DNA of 64,000 bases. It comes from Paenibacillus glacialis (GTDB lineage: Bacteria; Bacillota; Bacilli; Paenibacillales; Paenibacillaceae). Of the stretch, positions 1 to 8,497 are shown piece by piece. Location: contig NZ_LVJH01000007.1 in the NCBI RefSeq assembly GCF_001637205.1, forward strand, positions 124,001 through 188,000. Direction: 5' to 3'. Within the stretch, counting starts at the first letter, position 1. Each line of letters begins with the position of its first letter. The notes beneath the pieces were generated by a model. It ran no database searches, had not been told where the DNA came from, and was given only the letters and a program-made list of their open reading frames with translations. A program made the position numbers and the translations under genes.

Positions 1-10
1 TGGGGAATAG
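1..10 (+). CDS. C-terminal end of an upstream gene, possibly DUF4227 (YqzK-like), partial
   Basis: Only the last codons can be seen: reading from base 2 gives Gly-Glu-stop, and base 1 (T) fits a preceding Tyr codon. DUF4227/YqzK proteins, which lie between fur and xerD in Bacillaceae and Paenibacillaceae, usually end in a Tyr-Gly-Glu tail, so position and tail agree. Ten bases are very little evidence. The other forward frames stop at 42 and 62. Confidence 0.3.
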
Positions 11-127
11 AGATGGCAAGAGAACGAAAAGCAGGAGTTTGATGAATATTGTCGAATTCTAAGTTATCATTTATGAAGGCAAAGACGTGTGTCAGCTTCA
101 TGTACCAAAAAAGGAGTGCAATGACCC

Positions 128-1036
128 ATGAAGCACCATTTAGCACCCTATATTCGCTATATGGACGTAGAAAAAGGACTATCTAAGAATACGTTAGAAA
201 GTTACGAAAGGGATTTGGCTCAATTTCTGGACTTTGTACAGGAACGAGGCATCAACTTACTCGAACAGATCAATAGAAGTCACATCATTCTTTTCTTGGG
301 AGTTGTCAAACAAGAAGGTCGTACGGCTGCCACTGTTACACGTAAGACGGTCTCGATTCGCTCCTTTTTTCAATATTTACAAAGAGAATCCTTGGTGGGA
401 CAAGATCCCTCTCTTCAAATGGAGACACCAAAGATTGTAAAGACAGCGCCTCAAGTGCTTACTGTTGAAGAAGTTGAGCTTTTGTTATCAGCACCGGTTG
501 TATCCACTGCTCAAGGAATGAGAGATAAGGCGATGCTAGAACTTTTGTATGGGACAGGCATGAAGGTCTCCGAAATCGTATCACTGGATACTCAGCATAT
601 TCATACAGATCTAAGATACCTACATTGCATGGGTGCTTCTGGTAAGGAAAGAATACTTCCGATGAATAGGGTATCTGCTAATTATTTGGATATCTATATG
701 AAGGAAAGCCGGGACAAGCTCCTGAAGAAGAAGGAAGAATCCGCGCTTTTCCTAAATACGCTAGGAAGTCGACTGACGCGTCAAGGATTCTGGAAAATCC
801 TTAAGAAGTATGCTAAAGAGACAGGTATACAGATGGATATTACCCCATATACGTTACGCCATTCTTTTGCTACCCACTTGCTAGATAATGGAGCAGATCT
901 AAGATCTGTTCAAGAGATGCTCGGACATTCTGATATCTCAACCACACAAATATACAGTACTTTGGTTAAGAAGAATCTGAAGGAACAATATGACGATCAT
1001 CATCCCCGGTCTATGATGACACCACCACCTCTGTAA
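128..1036 (+). CDS. xerD: Tyrosine recombinase XerD with altered catalytic residues
   Basis: XerD works with XerC to resolve chromosome dimers at dif. The 302-residue length, N-terminal SAM-like core-binding domain (about 5-90) and C-terminal catalytic domain (about 110-290) are normal. The start follows AAAGGAGTG at good spacing. The active site is not normal. The Arg I position (usually GLRVSEL/GMRVSEL) is Lys146, the Lys of GKGxKER is Ala170 (GASGKER), and the His before LRHSFATHLL is Tyr241 (TPYTLRH). Arg244, His267 (LGHSD) and the nucleophile Tyr276 (TTQIY) are kept. Synteny with deoB and punA supports orthology to B. subtilis RipX. It may be impaired, helped by a partner, or replaced by another recombinase elsewhere. 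Confidence 0.9.
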   Translation: MKHHLAPYIRYMDVEKGLSKNTLESYERDLAQFLDFVQERGINLLEQINRSHIILFLGVVKQEGRTAATVTRKTVSIRSFFQYLQRESLVGQDPSLQMETPKIVKTAPQVLTVEEVELLLSAPVVSTAQGMRDKAMLELLYGTGMKVSEIVSLDTQHIHTDLRYLHCMGASGKERILPMNRVSANYLDIYMKESRDKLLKKKEESALFLNTLGSRLTRQGFWKILKKYAKETGIQMDITPYTLRHSFATHLLDNGADLRSVQEMLGHSDISTTQIYSTLVKKNLKEQYDDHHPRSMMTPPPL

Positions 1037-1147
1037 AGGTGACTGAAGCTGTCTATCTTGTGGGTAAGGCATAATTAAAGGTCATAAGTGAAATTGTAAA
1101 TGTAGTTCTCAACGAGACATTTAAGATATAAGAAGGAGTGATTTCTA

Positions 1148-2338
1148 ATGGTTAATGTTAAGAATGAAGCTTTTAAAAGAGTATGTTTCATCGTATTAGA
1201 TAGCGTGGGTATTGGTGAAGCACCGGATGCTTCGGAATTCGGAGATGTTGGTTCCCATACCCTAGGACATATATTGGATAGAGTGGATATCAAGTTACCT
1301 CACTTACAACAGATGGGACTAGGCAATATTGCACCAATACCTCCGCTAAGTCCGGTAGAGAGTCCAACAGCTTATTATGGGAAGATGCAGGAAGTGTCTG
1401 TTGGGAAAGATACCATGACGGGTCATTGGGAACTGATGGGTCTCAAGATAAATATCCCTTTCAATACATATCCGGATGGGTTCCCTGATGAATTGATAAA
1501 GAAATTCGAGGAAGAAACAGGACGTAAGGTCATTGGGAATAAACCGGCGTCTGGTACGGATATTCTTGTGGAGTATGGTGAGGAGCAGATGAAGACAGGA
1601 GCTTGGATTGTCTATACATCTGCAGATAGCGTATTTCAGATCGCTGCACATGAAGGTATTATACCGCTAGAAGAACTATATGAAGCTTGTAAAATTGCAC
1701 GTAGGTTAACGATGGCACCAGAATTTTCAGTAGGTAGAGTTATTGCTCGTCCATACGTTGGTGAACCAGGAAACTTCGTTCGTACTCCGAATCGTCATGA
1801 TTACGCTGTGAAGCCTCCAGAAGCCACTGTGATGAACGCTGTGCAAGAAACCGGTAAGGATGTTATTTCAGTAGGAAAGATACATGATATCTTTACAGGT
1901 GAAGGTATAACGGATTCCTATCCAACGAAAAGCAATGAACATGGAATTCAAGTAACGATTGATCAATTATCTAAAGATTTCAACGGGTTCATGTTTGTTA
2001 ATCTTGTTGATTTCGATTCCTTGTATGGACATCGTCGTGATCCTGAAGGATATGGTCGAGCGCTTGAAGAATTCGATCAAGCCCTACCAGAATTACTTTC
2101 AAAGTTGAATGAAGATGACCTATTAATTATTTCCGCCGATCATGGAAATGACCCTATTCATAGCGGAACGGATCACACACGGGAATATGTACCTTTACTT
2201 GTATACAGCCCTCGTCTGAGTGCAACATCAAGTCTAGGTATTCGGGGAACTTTCTCCGATGTGGGAGCAACGATCGCTGATATTTTCGGAGCAGAGTTAC
2301 CTAAGTATGGTACAAGCTTTTTACACGAATTAGTATAA
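1148..2338 (+). CDS. deoB: Phosphopentomutase
   Basis: DeoB interconverts (deoxy)ribose 1-phosphate and 5-phosphate, feeding pentoses from nucleoside breakdown into central metabolism. The 396-residue length is typical. The alkaline-phosphatase-superfamily metal sites are visible: [11 protein letters not shown] near the N-terminus and [17 protein letters not shown] near the C-terminus, with the active-site Thr in [10 protein letters not shown] strong AAGGAGTG lies 8 bases before the ATG. The purine nucleoside phosphorylase gene starts 20 bases downstream, forming a salvage pair as in B. subtilis drm-pupG. No terminator separates it from xerD. Confidence 0.96.
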   Translation: MVNVKNEAFKRVCFIVLDSVGIGEAPDASEFGDVGSHTLGHILDRVDIKLPHLQQMGLGNIAPIPPLSPVESPTAYYGKMQEVSVGKDTMTGHWELMGLKINIPFNTYPDGFPDELIKKFEEETGRKVIGNKPASGTDILVEYGEEQMKTGAWIVYTSADSVFQIAAHEGIIPLEELYEACKIARRLTMAPEFSVGRVIARPYVGEPGNFVRTPNRHDYAVKPPEATVMNAVQETGKDVISVGKIHDIFTGEGITDSYPTKSNEHGIQVTIDQLSKDFNGFMFVNLVDFDSLYGHRRDPEGYGRALEEFDQALPELLSKLNEDDLLIISADHGNDPIHSGTDHTREYVPLLVYSPRLSATSSLGIRGTFSDVGATIADIFGAELPKYGTSFLHELV

Positions 2339-2357
2339 GTTAAGGGGGAGCTGTGTA

Positions 2358-3182
2358 ATGAGCCATTTCAATCAAGTAACGATTCAAGAGGCTGCACAAT
2401 ATATTTCTAGTAAGAGTAATATTCAACCTGAGATAGGACTCATTCTTGGTTCTGGGCTTGGGATATTGGCAGATCTGATCGAGGATGGTGTAGCAATCCC
2501 TTATCAAGACATTCCACACTTTCCTGTGTCTACTGTAGAAGGACATGAAGGGGAACTACTGTTAGGAACGATTAAGGGTCGTCCGGTTGTGATGATGAAA
2601 GGCCGCTTCCATATGTATGAAGGTTATGGACCAGAGGTAACGGCTTTTCCTGTACGTGTAATGAAAGAGTTAGGTGTTAAAAGCCTGCTCGTAACGAATG
2701 CAGCTGGAGGCGTGAACAAGGAGTTCGAACCAGGAGATTTGATGATCATTTCTGATCATTTGAATATGACAGGTACTAATCCATTAATAGGACCGAACGA
2801 TGCGGCATTGGGTGTACGTTTCCCAGATATGTCGGAAGCTTATAGTCTTCGTCTTCGTACAATAGCTAAGAAAACGGCGAAGGCAAGAGGTTTTAAAGCG
2901 AAGAAGGGCGTTTATGCTGGATTGTTAGGTCCAACCTACGAGACGCCTGCTGAAATTGTTATGTTACGTACATTGGGTGCTGATGCCGTGGGGATGTCTA
3001 CCGTGTCTGAGGTTATCGTTGCACGCCATTCGGGAATGGAAGTACTCGGTATTTCTTGTATTAGTAATATGGCAGCTGGCATTCTGAATCAACCATTATC
3101 TCATGATGAAGTGATGGAGACGACCGAACGAGTTCGTGAGAAGTTCCTAGGGTTAGTACTGGATATTATTCCTCAAATGTAA
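2358..3182 (+). CDS. punA: Purine nucleoside phosphorylase (type I, trimeric)
   Basis: This enzyme cleaves guanosine and inosine with phosphate to base and ribose 1-phosphate, which DeoB then isomerises. The protein is 274 residues. Family motifs seen are LILGSGLG (phosphate site), GHEGE, KGRFHMYEGY, VTNAAGGVN, the MSTVSEVIVARH signature and ISNMAAG, whose Asn fits 6-oxopurine specificity. The start follows AAGGGGGAG. It ends the salvage operon; a terminator follows at 3320-3348. Also called pupG or deoD2 in some genomes. Confidence 0.95.
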   Translation: MSHFNQVTIQEAAQYISSKSNIQPEIGLILGSGLGILADLIEDGVAIPYQDIPHFPVSTVEGHEGELLLGTIKGRPVVMMKGRFHMYEGYGPEVTAFPVRVMKELGVKSLLVTNAAGGVNKEFEPGDLMIISDHLNMTGTNPLIGPNDAALGVRFPDMSEAYSLRLRTIAKKTAKARGFKAKKGVYAGLLGPTYETPAEIVMLRTLGADAVGMSTVSEVIVARHSGMEVLGISCISNMAAGILNQPLSHDEVMETTERVREKFLGLVLDIIPQM

Positions 3183-3319
3183 TAAAGACATAGGTGCTTA
3201 TTATCGCTGTGACAGTGGATAATAGGCATCTTGTTATGAGGGGGGGCTTCGCTAATTAATGCCATTGTTACGTTAGATGTGTCCAGCGCCTCTAACAGCA
3301 ACTATCGAATAGTTAAGAT

Positions 3320-3348
3320 CCACAGGGAATATTTCTCTGTGGTTTTTT
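3320..3348 (+). terminator. Rho-independent terminator after punA
   Basis: CCACAG...CTGTGG forms a stem of about 10 bp (one G-T pair) with a 3-base loop, followed by six T. A weaker AT-rich inverted repeat (GCTTATTATC/GATAATAGGC) lies upstream at about 3193-3224. Confidence 0.8.
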
Positions 3349-3491
3349 GCTGTCTCTAAAAAATATTCACAACAAAAAGGATGTTAATGGAATATTTTAT
3401 GGTGAACCTGACGACACTGAATGGAAGGTACGTTATTACAATGTTTATATTTCTGTGTAATAACCAATCTCACGTCAGGAGGGGACTAATT

Positions 3492-4682
3492 TTGAAAAAA
3501 ATGCTACTAATCGTTGTAACGGTGTTGTGTCTCGTTTCTCTTAGTTATCCGGTGAATGGATACGCTGCTGAGGAAAAGAAGAAGGCCACGAGTCAGACGC
3601 AACCAGATCTTGCTCCGAGTGCTTTGTCAGCAGTATTGATGGATGCGGACACCGGTACGATTATTTATGAAAAGAATAGTCATGATAAGCTTCCGCCTGC
3701 TAGTATTACTAAAATTATGACCATGCTGTTAACGCTTGAGGCAATAGATTCAGGAAAACTTAAACTTACGGATAAAGTTCGGACAAGCGAGTATGCTGCT
3801 TCTATGGGTGGATCACAAATATTTCTTGAGCCTGGCGAAGAGATGTCTGTTGATGAAATGCTCAAAGGTATAGCTATGGCGTCTGGTAACGATGCATCTG
3901 TAGCTATAGCGGAGCACATTGCAGGGTCTGAAGAGGCCTTTGTACAAATGATGAATAATCGCGTGGCAGAGCTTGGATTGAAAGATAGTCATTTCGTCAA
4001 TTGTAATGGACTTCCGGCGGATAACCATTATTCTTCGGCCCATGACATTGCTGTCATCAGTCGTGAGCTGTTGAAGCATAAAGAGGTTACAAAATATACG
4101 GGTGCATATCAGGATTATTTACGAAAAGAATCGAAGAGTCCTTTCTGGTTAGTGAATACGAATAAACTGGTGAGATTCTATACAGGTGCAGATGGATTGA
4201 AGACTGGATATACTTCAGAAGCTAAATTTTGCTTATCTGCTACAGCGGTTAGAGATGGTTTAAGAGCCATATCGGTCGTCATGGGTGAACCTAATACGAA
4301 GACTCGTAATAGTGAAGTATCTAAGATGTTTGATTTCATGTTCTCTCAATATACGAAACATACCATCTATAAGCAGGGCGACGTGATAGGTAAAGTAGAG
4401 ATTAAAAAAGGTAAGAGCAAAGAGATCGAACTTGTCGCGGGACAACAATATAGTGTTCTCATGAAGAAAATCGGCAATACTTCAAACCTTAAACATGAAC
4501 TGCAATTAGAACCAGAACTCAAAGCTCCAATTGAGCAAGGTCAGGTTCTAGGGAATCTAGTTGTATATCAAGGAGATCAAGTCATTAAGAAGTTTGAATT
4601 AAAATCTCCATCCAAGGTTGATAAGGCTGGTTGGTGGACAATGTTCAAACGTACGACAGCTAAATTATTTTTTGTTGATTGA
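3492..4682 (+). CDS. dacF: Sporulation D-alanyl-D-alanine carboxypeptidase DacF
   Basis: A penicillin-binding-protein-5-type carboxypeptidase that trims D-Ala from peptidoglycan stem peptides, in Bacillus acting in the forespore on cortex or germ-cell wall. I chose the TTG at 3492 because AGGAGGGG lies 7 bases upstream and translation begins with a Lys-rich signal peptide ending near NGYAAEE; the in-frame reading further upstream lacks any such site. Catalytic motifs are SITK (SxxK), SGN, and KTGYTSEAK (KTG), followed by the PBP5 C-terminal domain. It directly precedes spoIIAA, as in B. subtilis. I could not identify a clear sigma-F promoter. Confidence 0.93.
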   Translation: MKKMLLIVVTVLCLVSLSYPVNGYAAEEKKKATSQTQPDLAPSALSAVLMDADTGTIIYEKNSHDKLPPASITKIMTMLLTLEAIDSGKLKLTDKVRTSEYAASMGGSQIFLEPGEEMSVDEMLKGIAMASGNDASVAIAEHIAGSEEAFVQMMNNRVAELGLKDSHFVNCNGLPADNHYSSAHDIAVISRELLKHKEVTKYTGAYQDYLRKESKSPFWLVNTNKLVRFYTGADGLKTGYTSEAKFCLSATAVRDGLRAISVVMGEPNTKTRNSEVSKMFDFMFSQYTKHTIYKQGDVIGKVEIKKGKSKEIELVAGQQYSVLMKKIGNTSNLKHELQLEPELKAPIEQGQVLGNLVVYQGDQVIKKFELKSPSKVDKAGWWTMFKRTTAKLFFVD

Positions 4683-4711
4683 TAGCAGATTTCTTCTAGT
4701 TTTGTCGTGAT

Positions 4712-4740
4712 GCAGGAATATGATTTTCATTTCTAGAACT
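4712..4740 (+). promoter_or_regulatory. Putative sigma-H promoter of the spoIIA operon
   Basis: GCAGGAATA at 4712-4720 matches the sigma-H -35 pattern (RnAGGAWWW). TAGAACT at 4734-4740, 13 bases later, is a partial match to the -10 (RnnGAAT). B. subtilis spoIIA has a sigma-H promoter at the same place. Confidence 0.5.
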
Positions 4741-4774
4741 CTTTGTTTATGACAAGGAGGAGAGTGAGCAATAT

Positions 4775-5128
4775 ATGAATCTTCAAATGGAAATGGAACA
4801 TCATCGTCAAGTACTCATCGTCCGTTTCATAGGGGAACTTGACCATCATACTGCGGATCAAGTTCGTATGAAGCTAGATGAAGCTATTCATAGTCAGCAG
4901 ACCAATCATATTGTTCTAAGTCTGAAAGATCTACAATTTATGGATAGTTCAGGTATAGGTGTGATTCTTGGTAGGTATAAGCTTATTAAGAGTAAGGGCG
5001 GAAAAATGGCCGTATGTGATGCAACTCCACCCGTCTTCCGTCTATTGGAGATGTCGGGATTGTTCAAAATTATGCCTATTTATGAAAGTGAGAGCGATGC
5101 ACTCTCAAGTCTGGAGGTTGTGTCATGA
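4775..5128 (+). CDS. spoIIAA: Anti-sigma F factor antagonist SpoIIAA
   Basis: A 117-residue STAS-domain protein. Unphosphorylated SpoIIAA binds SpoIIAB and frees sigma-F in the forespore; SpoIIE dephosphorylates it. The phosphorylation loop MDSSGIG contains Ser58, the same position as in B. subtilis. AAGGAGGAGAG precedes the ATG, and the stop overlaps the spoIIAB start by 4 bases, which suggests translational coupling. It is the first gene of spoIIAA-spoIIAB-sigF. Confidence 0.97.
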   Translation: MNLQMEMEHHRQVLIVRFIGELDHHTADQVRMKLDEAIHSQQTNHIVLSLKDLQFMDSSGIGVILGRYKLIKSKGGKMAVCDATPPVFRLLEMSGLFKIMPIYESESDALSSLEVVS

Positions 5129-5586
5129 GTGAAGAACAGGTCTTAGCTCACAATTTCATGACGCTTACGTTTGCGGCCAAATCGGAGAATGAATCTTTTG
5201 CTCGAATCACTGTCGCTGCATTTATCTCACAGCTAGATCCTACAATGGATGAGCTTAGTGATCTGAAGACGGTTGTGTCGGAAGCAGTAACCAATTCCAT
5301 TATTCATGGATATGATTCTGATTCCACAGGAACGGTCACCATTACAGCTAAGATCGAAAGAGAGACGGTCACCATAACCGTGGAGGATCGTGGACAGGGG
5401 ATAGAAGATCTGGATCTTGCAAAAGAACCGTTGTATACTTCTAAGCCTGAGTTAGAAAGATCAGGGATGGGATTTACCATCATGGAGAATTTCATGGACG
5501 AATTTGAAGTTACAAGCGAACCGGGAGTTGGCACGTCGATTAGGATGAAGAAGAGGATTGAATCCAAGAAAGCTTTATATAAATAG
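5125..5586 (+). CDS. spoIIAB: Anti-sigma F factor / serine kinase SpoIIAB
   Basis: A GHKL-ATPase-fold kinase of 153 residues that holds sigma-F inactive and phosphorylates SpoIIAA. The N box ([11 protein letters not shown]), G1 box (EDRGQGIED) and the glycine-rich [13 protein letters not shown] region are visible. It begins inside the spoIIAA stop (ATGA), giving near 1:1 synthesis. It is a few residues longer at the N-terminus than B. subtilis SpoIIAB; an internal ATG ([13 protein letters not shown]) lines up with that shorter start, but the coupled ATG is favoured. Confidence 0.96.
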   Translation: MSEEQVLAHNFMTLTFAAKSENESFARITVAAFISQLDPTMDELSDLKTVVSEAVTNSIIHGYDSDSTGTVTITAKIERETVTITVEDRGQGIEDLDLAKEPLYTSKPELERSGMGFTIMENFMDEFEVTSEPGVGTSIRMKKRIESKKALYK

Positions 5587-5597
5587 GGGTTGGACGT

Positions 5598-6353
5598 ATG
5601 GATGCTGATGTGAAGAAAGCTTCGCAAACCTACTTGGAAGATTCAGAAGTCAAACGTCTTATTGCACTTAGTCAATCGGGTGATAACGGAGCCCGGGATA
5701 CACTGGTACACTGTAATATTCGTCTCGTCTGGTCAGTTGTGCAACGGTTCATGAACCGAGGATATGAGCCAGAGGACTTGTTTCAAATCGGTTGTATCGG
5801 ACTCTTGAAATCCGTTGACAAATTTGATCTGAGCTATGACGTTAAATTTTCTACTTATGCCGTTCCTATGATCATTGGTGAAATTCAGCGTTTCTTACGT
5901 GATGACGGAACACTCAAAGTGAGCCGCTCGTTGAAGGAAATGGCTAATAAGGTTCGTAAGAAGAAGGATGAGCTCTCCAAGGTACTAAATCGACTGCCGA
6001 CGATAAAAGAGGTAGCGGATGAACTTGGAGTTACGCCAGAAGAAGTTGTGTTTGCGCAGGAAGCGAACAAACCTCCAACTTCAATTCATGAGACCGTCTA
6101 TGAGAATGATGGAGATCCCATTACTTTAATGGATCAGATCGCGGATGAATCTCAAGATAAATGGTTTGATAAACTCGCACTAAATGAAGCGATAGAAGGA
6201 TTGTCTGAACGAGAGAAGCTTATTGTCTATCTTCGATATTATCGAGATCAGACACAATCTGAGGTAGCCAACAGGCTTGGAATCTCTCAGGTACAGGTAT
6301 CTCGATTGGAAAAGAAGATCCTTCAGCTTATCCGTGAACAAATTGCACAATAA
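5598..6353 (+). CDS. sigF: RNA polymerase sigma factor sigma-F
   Basis: The first forespore-specific sigma factor, 251 residues. Region 2 (HCNIRLVWSVVQRFMNRGYEPEDLFQIGCIGLLKSVDKFD), region 3 and region 4 (SEVANRLGISQVQVSRLEK helix-turn-helix) are all present and uninterrupted. It lies 11 bases after spoIIAB with a weak GGGG site, and is followed by a strong terminator. The expected regulon includes genes in this same window such as dacF and gerW. Confidence 0.97.
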   Translation: MDADVKKASQTYLEDSEVKRLIALSQSGDNGARDTLVHCNIRLVWSVVQRFMNRGYEPEDLFQIGCIGLLKSVDKFDLSYDVKFSTYAVPMIIGEIQRFLRDDGTLKVSRSLKEMANKVRKKKDELSKVLNRLPTIKEVADELGVTPEEVVFAQEANKPPTSIHETVYENDGDPITLMDQIADESQDKWFDKLALNEAIEGLSEREKLIVYLRYYRDQTQSEVANRLGISQVQVSRLEKKILQLIREQIAQ

Positions 6354-6399
6354 CACATCAAAAAAATCTGGGGAATTAATCTCAGGTTTTTTTGATGTG
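6354..6399 (+). terminator. Terminator after sigF
   Basis: CACATCAAAAAAA pairs with TTTTTTTGATGTG around a central hairpin (CTGGGG...CTCAG). The long A/T arms would allow termination on either strand. Confidence 0.85.
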
Positions 6400-6470
6400 G
6401 TTAATATATACAAAGTTAAAATTTTCAGGAATTTTCACAAAAAATCCATCCATTTTCAGGTGATTTCATA

Positions 6471-6499
6471 TATACAGTTTCTTTCGCGCGCATTATAAT
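6471..6499 (+). promoter_or_regulatory. Probable sigma-A promoter of the c-di-AMP riboswitch transcript
   Basis: TATACA at 6471-6476, a 17-base spacer, then a perfect TATAAT at 6494-6499. The predicted start near 6506 is just before the riboswitch. Confidence 0.5.
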
Positions 6500-6520
6500 T
6501 AGCTCTCGTGATAAGTTGTA

Positions 6521-6775
6521 TATGCGCTGAATTTTCTTAAAAAGGAAAAGCGGGGGAACCAAACTCTGGCTTTCATGCCAAATGGGGTGAATCGTAAATC
6601 AAGTGGTAGGTGACTTGATTATGTAGGGCTATTCCACAGTCCGAATCCGACAGCTAACCTCGTAAGCTTTGGTGGGTTTTTGACCATATCTTTAACTGTG
6701 CGGAATTCCTCCGTATGGGCTTTATGTGGAAAAATCCGCAAGCTACCTTCCCCGAAGTGGCGCACAGCATAGCTA
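6521..6775 (+). promoter_or_regulatory. c-di-AMP riboswitch (ydaO-yuaA type)
   Basis: The conserved blocks of this aptamer are present in order: AAAGCGGGGGAACCAAA, GGGGTGAATCGTAAATCAAG, TAGGGCTATTCC, then CCGAATCCGACAGCTAACC and TCGTAAGC. In known cases c-di-AMP binding turns off downstream potassium-transporter or cell-wall genes. Further inverted repeats (GCGGA...TCCGC; GTGCG...CGCAC) follow within the leader and may belong to the expression platform. The downstream gene fits the class (kimA) but is broken. The ends given are approximate. Confidence 0.9.
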
Positions 6776-6807
6776 TTACAAGTTGTATGAAAAGGGGATA
6801 TTTTAAA

Positions 6808-7756
6808 ATGGTTAGCAAGTGGCTTTCTTTATTACGCTTTACAAGGCGTTACAGCACTCATTCTCTTTCTAGCCGCTAATACTGCGTATTCTGCATTTCC
6901 TTTGCTCTCATTTATGTTAGCTAAGGATAAGTTCATGCCTCATATGTTTATGGTTCGAGGTGATCGTCTGGGCTTCTCTAATGGGATTATCATTCTAGGA
7001 GTTCTAGCATCTGTCCTTGTTGCGGCATTCCATGGAGATACGGGTAGCTTAATTCCGCTATATGCGGTCGGTGTATTTATTCCGTTCACACTTTCTCAAC
7101 TTGGGATGATGATTCATTGGTACAAAACAAAACCATCAGCATGGATACAACGTTTTGTTGTGAATACCATTGGTATGATCACGACATTATCTATAACGCT
7201 TATTTTTATTTTCACGAAATTCTCGCATATCTGGATGGTATTTATATTCCTACCGTTAGTTATGCTTCTCTTTTTAAGGATTCACCGCCATTATGTCAAT
7301 ACAGCAGATCAATTACGTATTCAGCTTGATATGGATAAACCGACAATCAAAGGCAGTACATTTTTAGTGCCGGTCTCCGGGATTACTCGAGTCGTACTTA
7401 ATTCTATAAGTTATGCTCGTTCATTATCGGATAATGTGGTAGCGGTGTATATTGGTTTTGATGAAGAAGAGATTCATAAGATGGAACAGAAATGGGCGGA
7501 ATGGAATCCAGGTGTACGTCTAATCGTTCTTCGTTCACGTTATAGAAGTGTAGTCAAACCACTACTGAGATTTATTGAAACCGTTGAATGGAAAACAGCT
7601 GCAAGCGATCATATTACCATCGTTATTCCACAGTTCATTACGAAGCATTGGTGGCAAAATATTTTACACAACCAGTCGAGTTTACTTATTCGTACTTTTC
7701 TGGTTAATCATAAGGATATTGTTATTACAACCGTACCGTATCACCTTAATAAATAG
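6808..7756 (+). pseudogene. kimA: kimA (KUP/APC-type potassium importer) remnant, N-terminal half deleted
   Basis: From about 6821 the reading frame encodes GFLYYALQGVTALI and continues to 7756. It matches the C-terminal half of B. subtilis KimA: the AANTAYSAFPLL helix, VRGDRLGFSNG, LIPLYAVGVFIPFTLSQ, and the cytoplasmic domain ending VTTVPYHLNK. Normal KimA is about 600 residues, so about 300 are missing. A start context survives (AAAGGGGA then ATG at 6808), but that frame reads MVSK and then runs into a stop at 6877, one frame off the remnant. This suggests the first few codons were joined to mid-gene by a deletion of about 0.9 kb. In-frame starts such as the TTG at 6902 have no ribosome site. 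No other full-length gene uses the riboswitch here. Confidence 0.85.
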
Positions 7757-7770
7757 AGTACTCTTACAGA

Positions 7771-7817
7771 AGGGCTGTCCTATTAGTCATAAATGGCTAG
7801 GGATAGCTCTTTTTTTA
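7771..7817 (+). terminator. Terminator after the kimA remnant
   Basis: AGGGCTGTCCTA pairs with TAGGGATAGCTCT (with G-T pairs), followed by seven T. Confidence 0.75.
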
Positions 7818-7978
7818 TATGAGTAAGGAGCGGGTAAGTTGTGACGAATGAGGACAAGTATCTTCGCTCACATGCTTGTAACAATGCAGCTATAACGGTA
7901 TCTTAGAATAAAAATGAACGATTTATTGGTGTTATCGGTCATAGAGTCGAGTCTATTACGAGGGAGGTGTGTTTCAGA

Positions 7979-8497
7979 GTGAACGACCGCGAACTGTTCG
8001 AGACGTACAAGGAACAAGTATACCGTCTCTGCTATTTCATGATGCAAAACCGCTCAGATGCGGAGGACATTTGCCAGGAAGTGTTCGTCAAAGCAATACT
8101 AACCGACAGGTCAGAAATAAGGGAGATCAAAGCGTGGCTTTTGAGAATCGCCTCAAATGAGTGCAATAGTGTGCTCAGAAGGCGTAAAAACGGCTGGACC
8201 AAAGAATTAAGTGCTTATTTACGCTCACGTCCACGCTTATCCAATCCGGTAGAGGAGAGTTATGATCAGAGGGAAACCAAAGTGGAGTTCTATAAGCTAT
8301 ACAGCATGCTCCCTAACAAAGTTCGGATGGTATTTACACTACGTTATGTAAATGAACTGACAGTACCGGAGATTTCTAACGTGATTAACGTACCTGAAGG
8401 AACGGTAAAATCTAGATTAAATCGGGGATTAAAGCTACTTCAAAATAAGGCGGCATCCCAAGTGAAGGAGATGGTTGGAAATGAGTCGACGCTTTGA
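7979..8497 (+). CDS. ECF-family RNA polymerase sigma factor
   Basis: A 172-residue sigma-70 family factor with only regions 2 and 4, typical of the extracytoplasmic-function group. Region 2 shows YRLCYFMMQNRSDAEDICQE, and region 4 shows ELTVPEISNVINVPEGTVKS. The GTG at 7979 is preferred because GGAGGTG lies 9 bases before it; a GTG at 7967 overlaps that site. Its 3' end overlaps the putative anti-sigma gene by 17 bases, so the two are coupled. The signal and regulon are unknown. It lies between the kimA remnant and spoVA, where B. subtilis has no such pair. Confidence 0.9.
   Translation: MNDRELFETYKEQVYRLCYFMMQNRSDAEDICQEVFVKAILTDRSEIREIKAWLLRIASNECNSVLRRRKNGWTKELSAYLRSRPRLSNPVEESYDQRETKVEFYKLYSMLPNKVRMVFTLRYVNELTVPEISNVINVPEGTVKSRLNRGLKLLQNKAASQVKEMVGNESTL

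Noticed and set aside
7841-7906. A 21-codon frame starting GTG behind AAGGAG, upstream of the ECF sigma gene
   Set aside because: The ribosome site is fair, but the peptide shows no recognisable feature and conservation cannot be judged; too weak to list as a gene.
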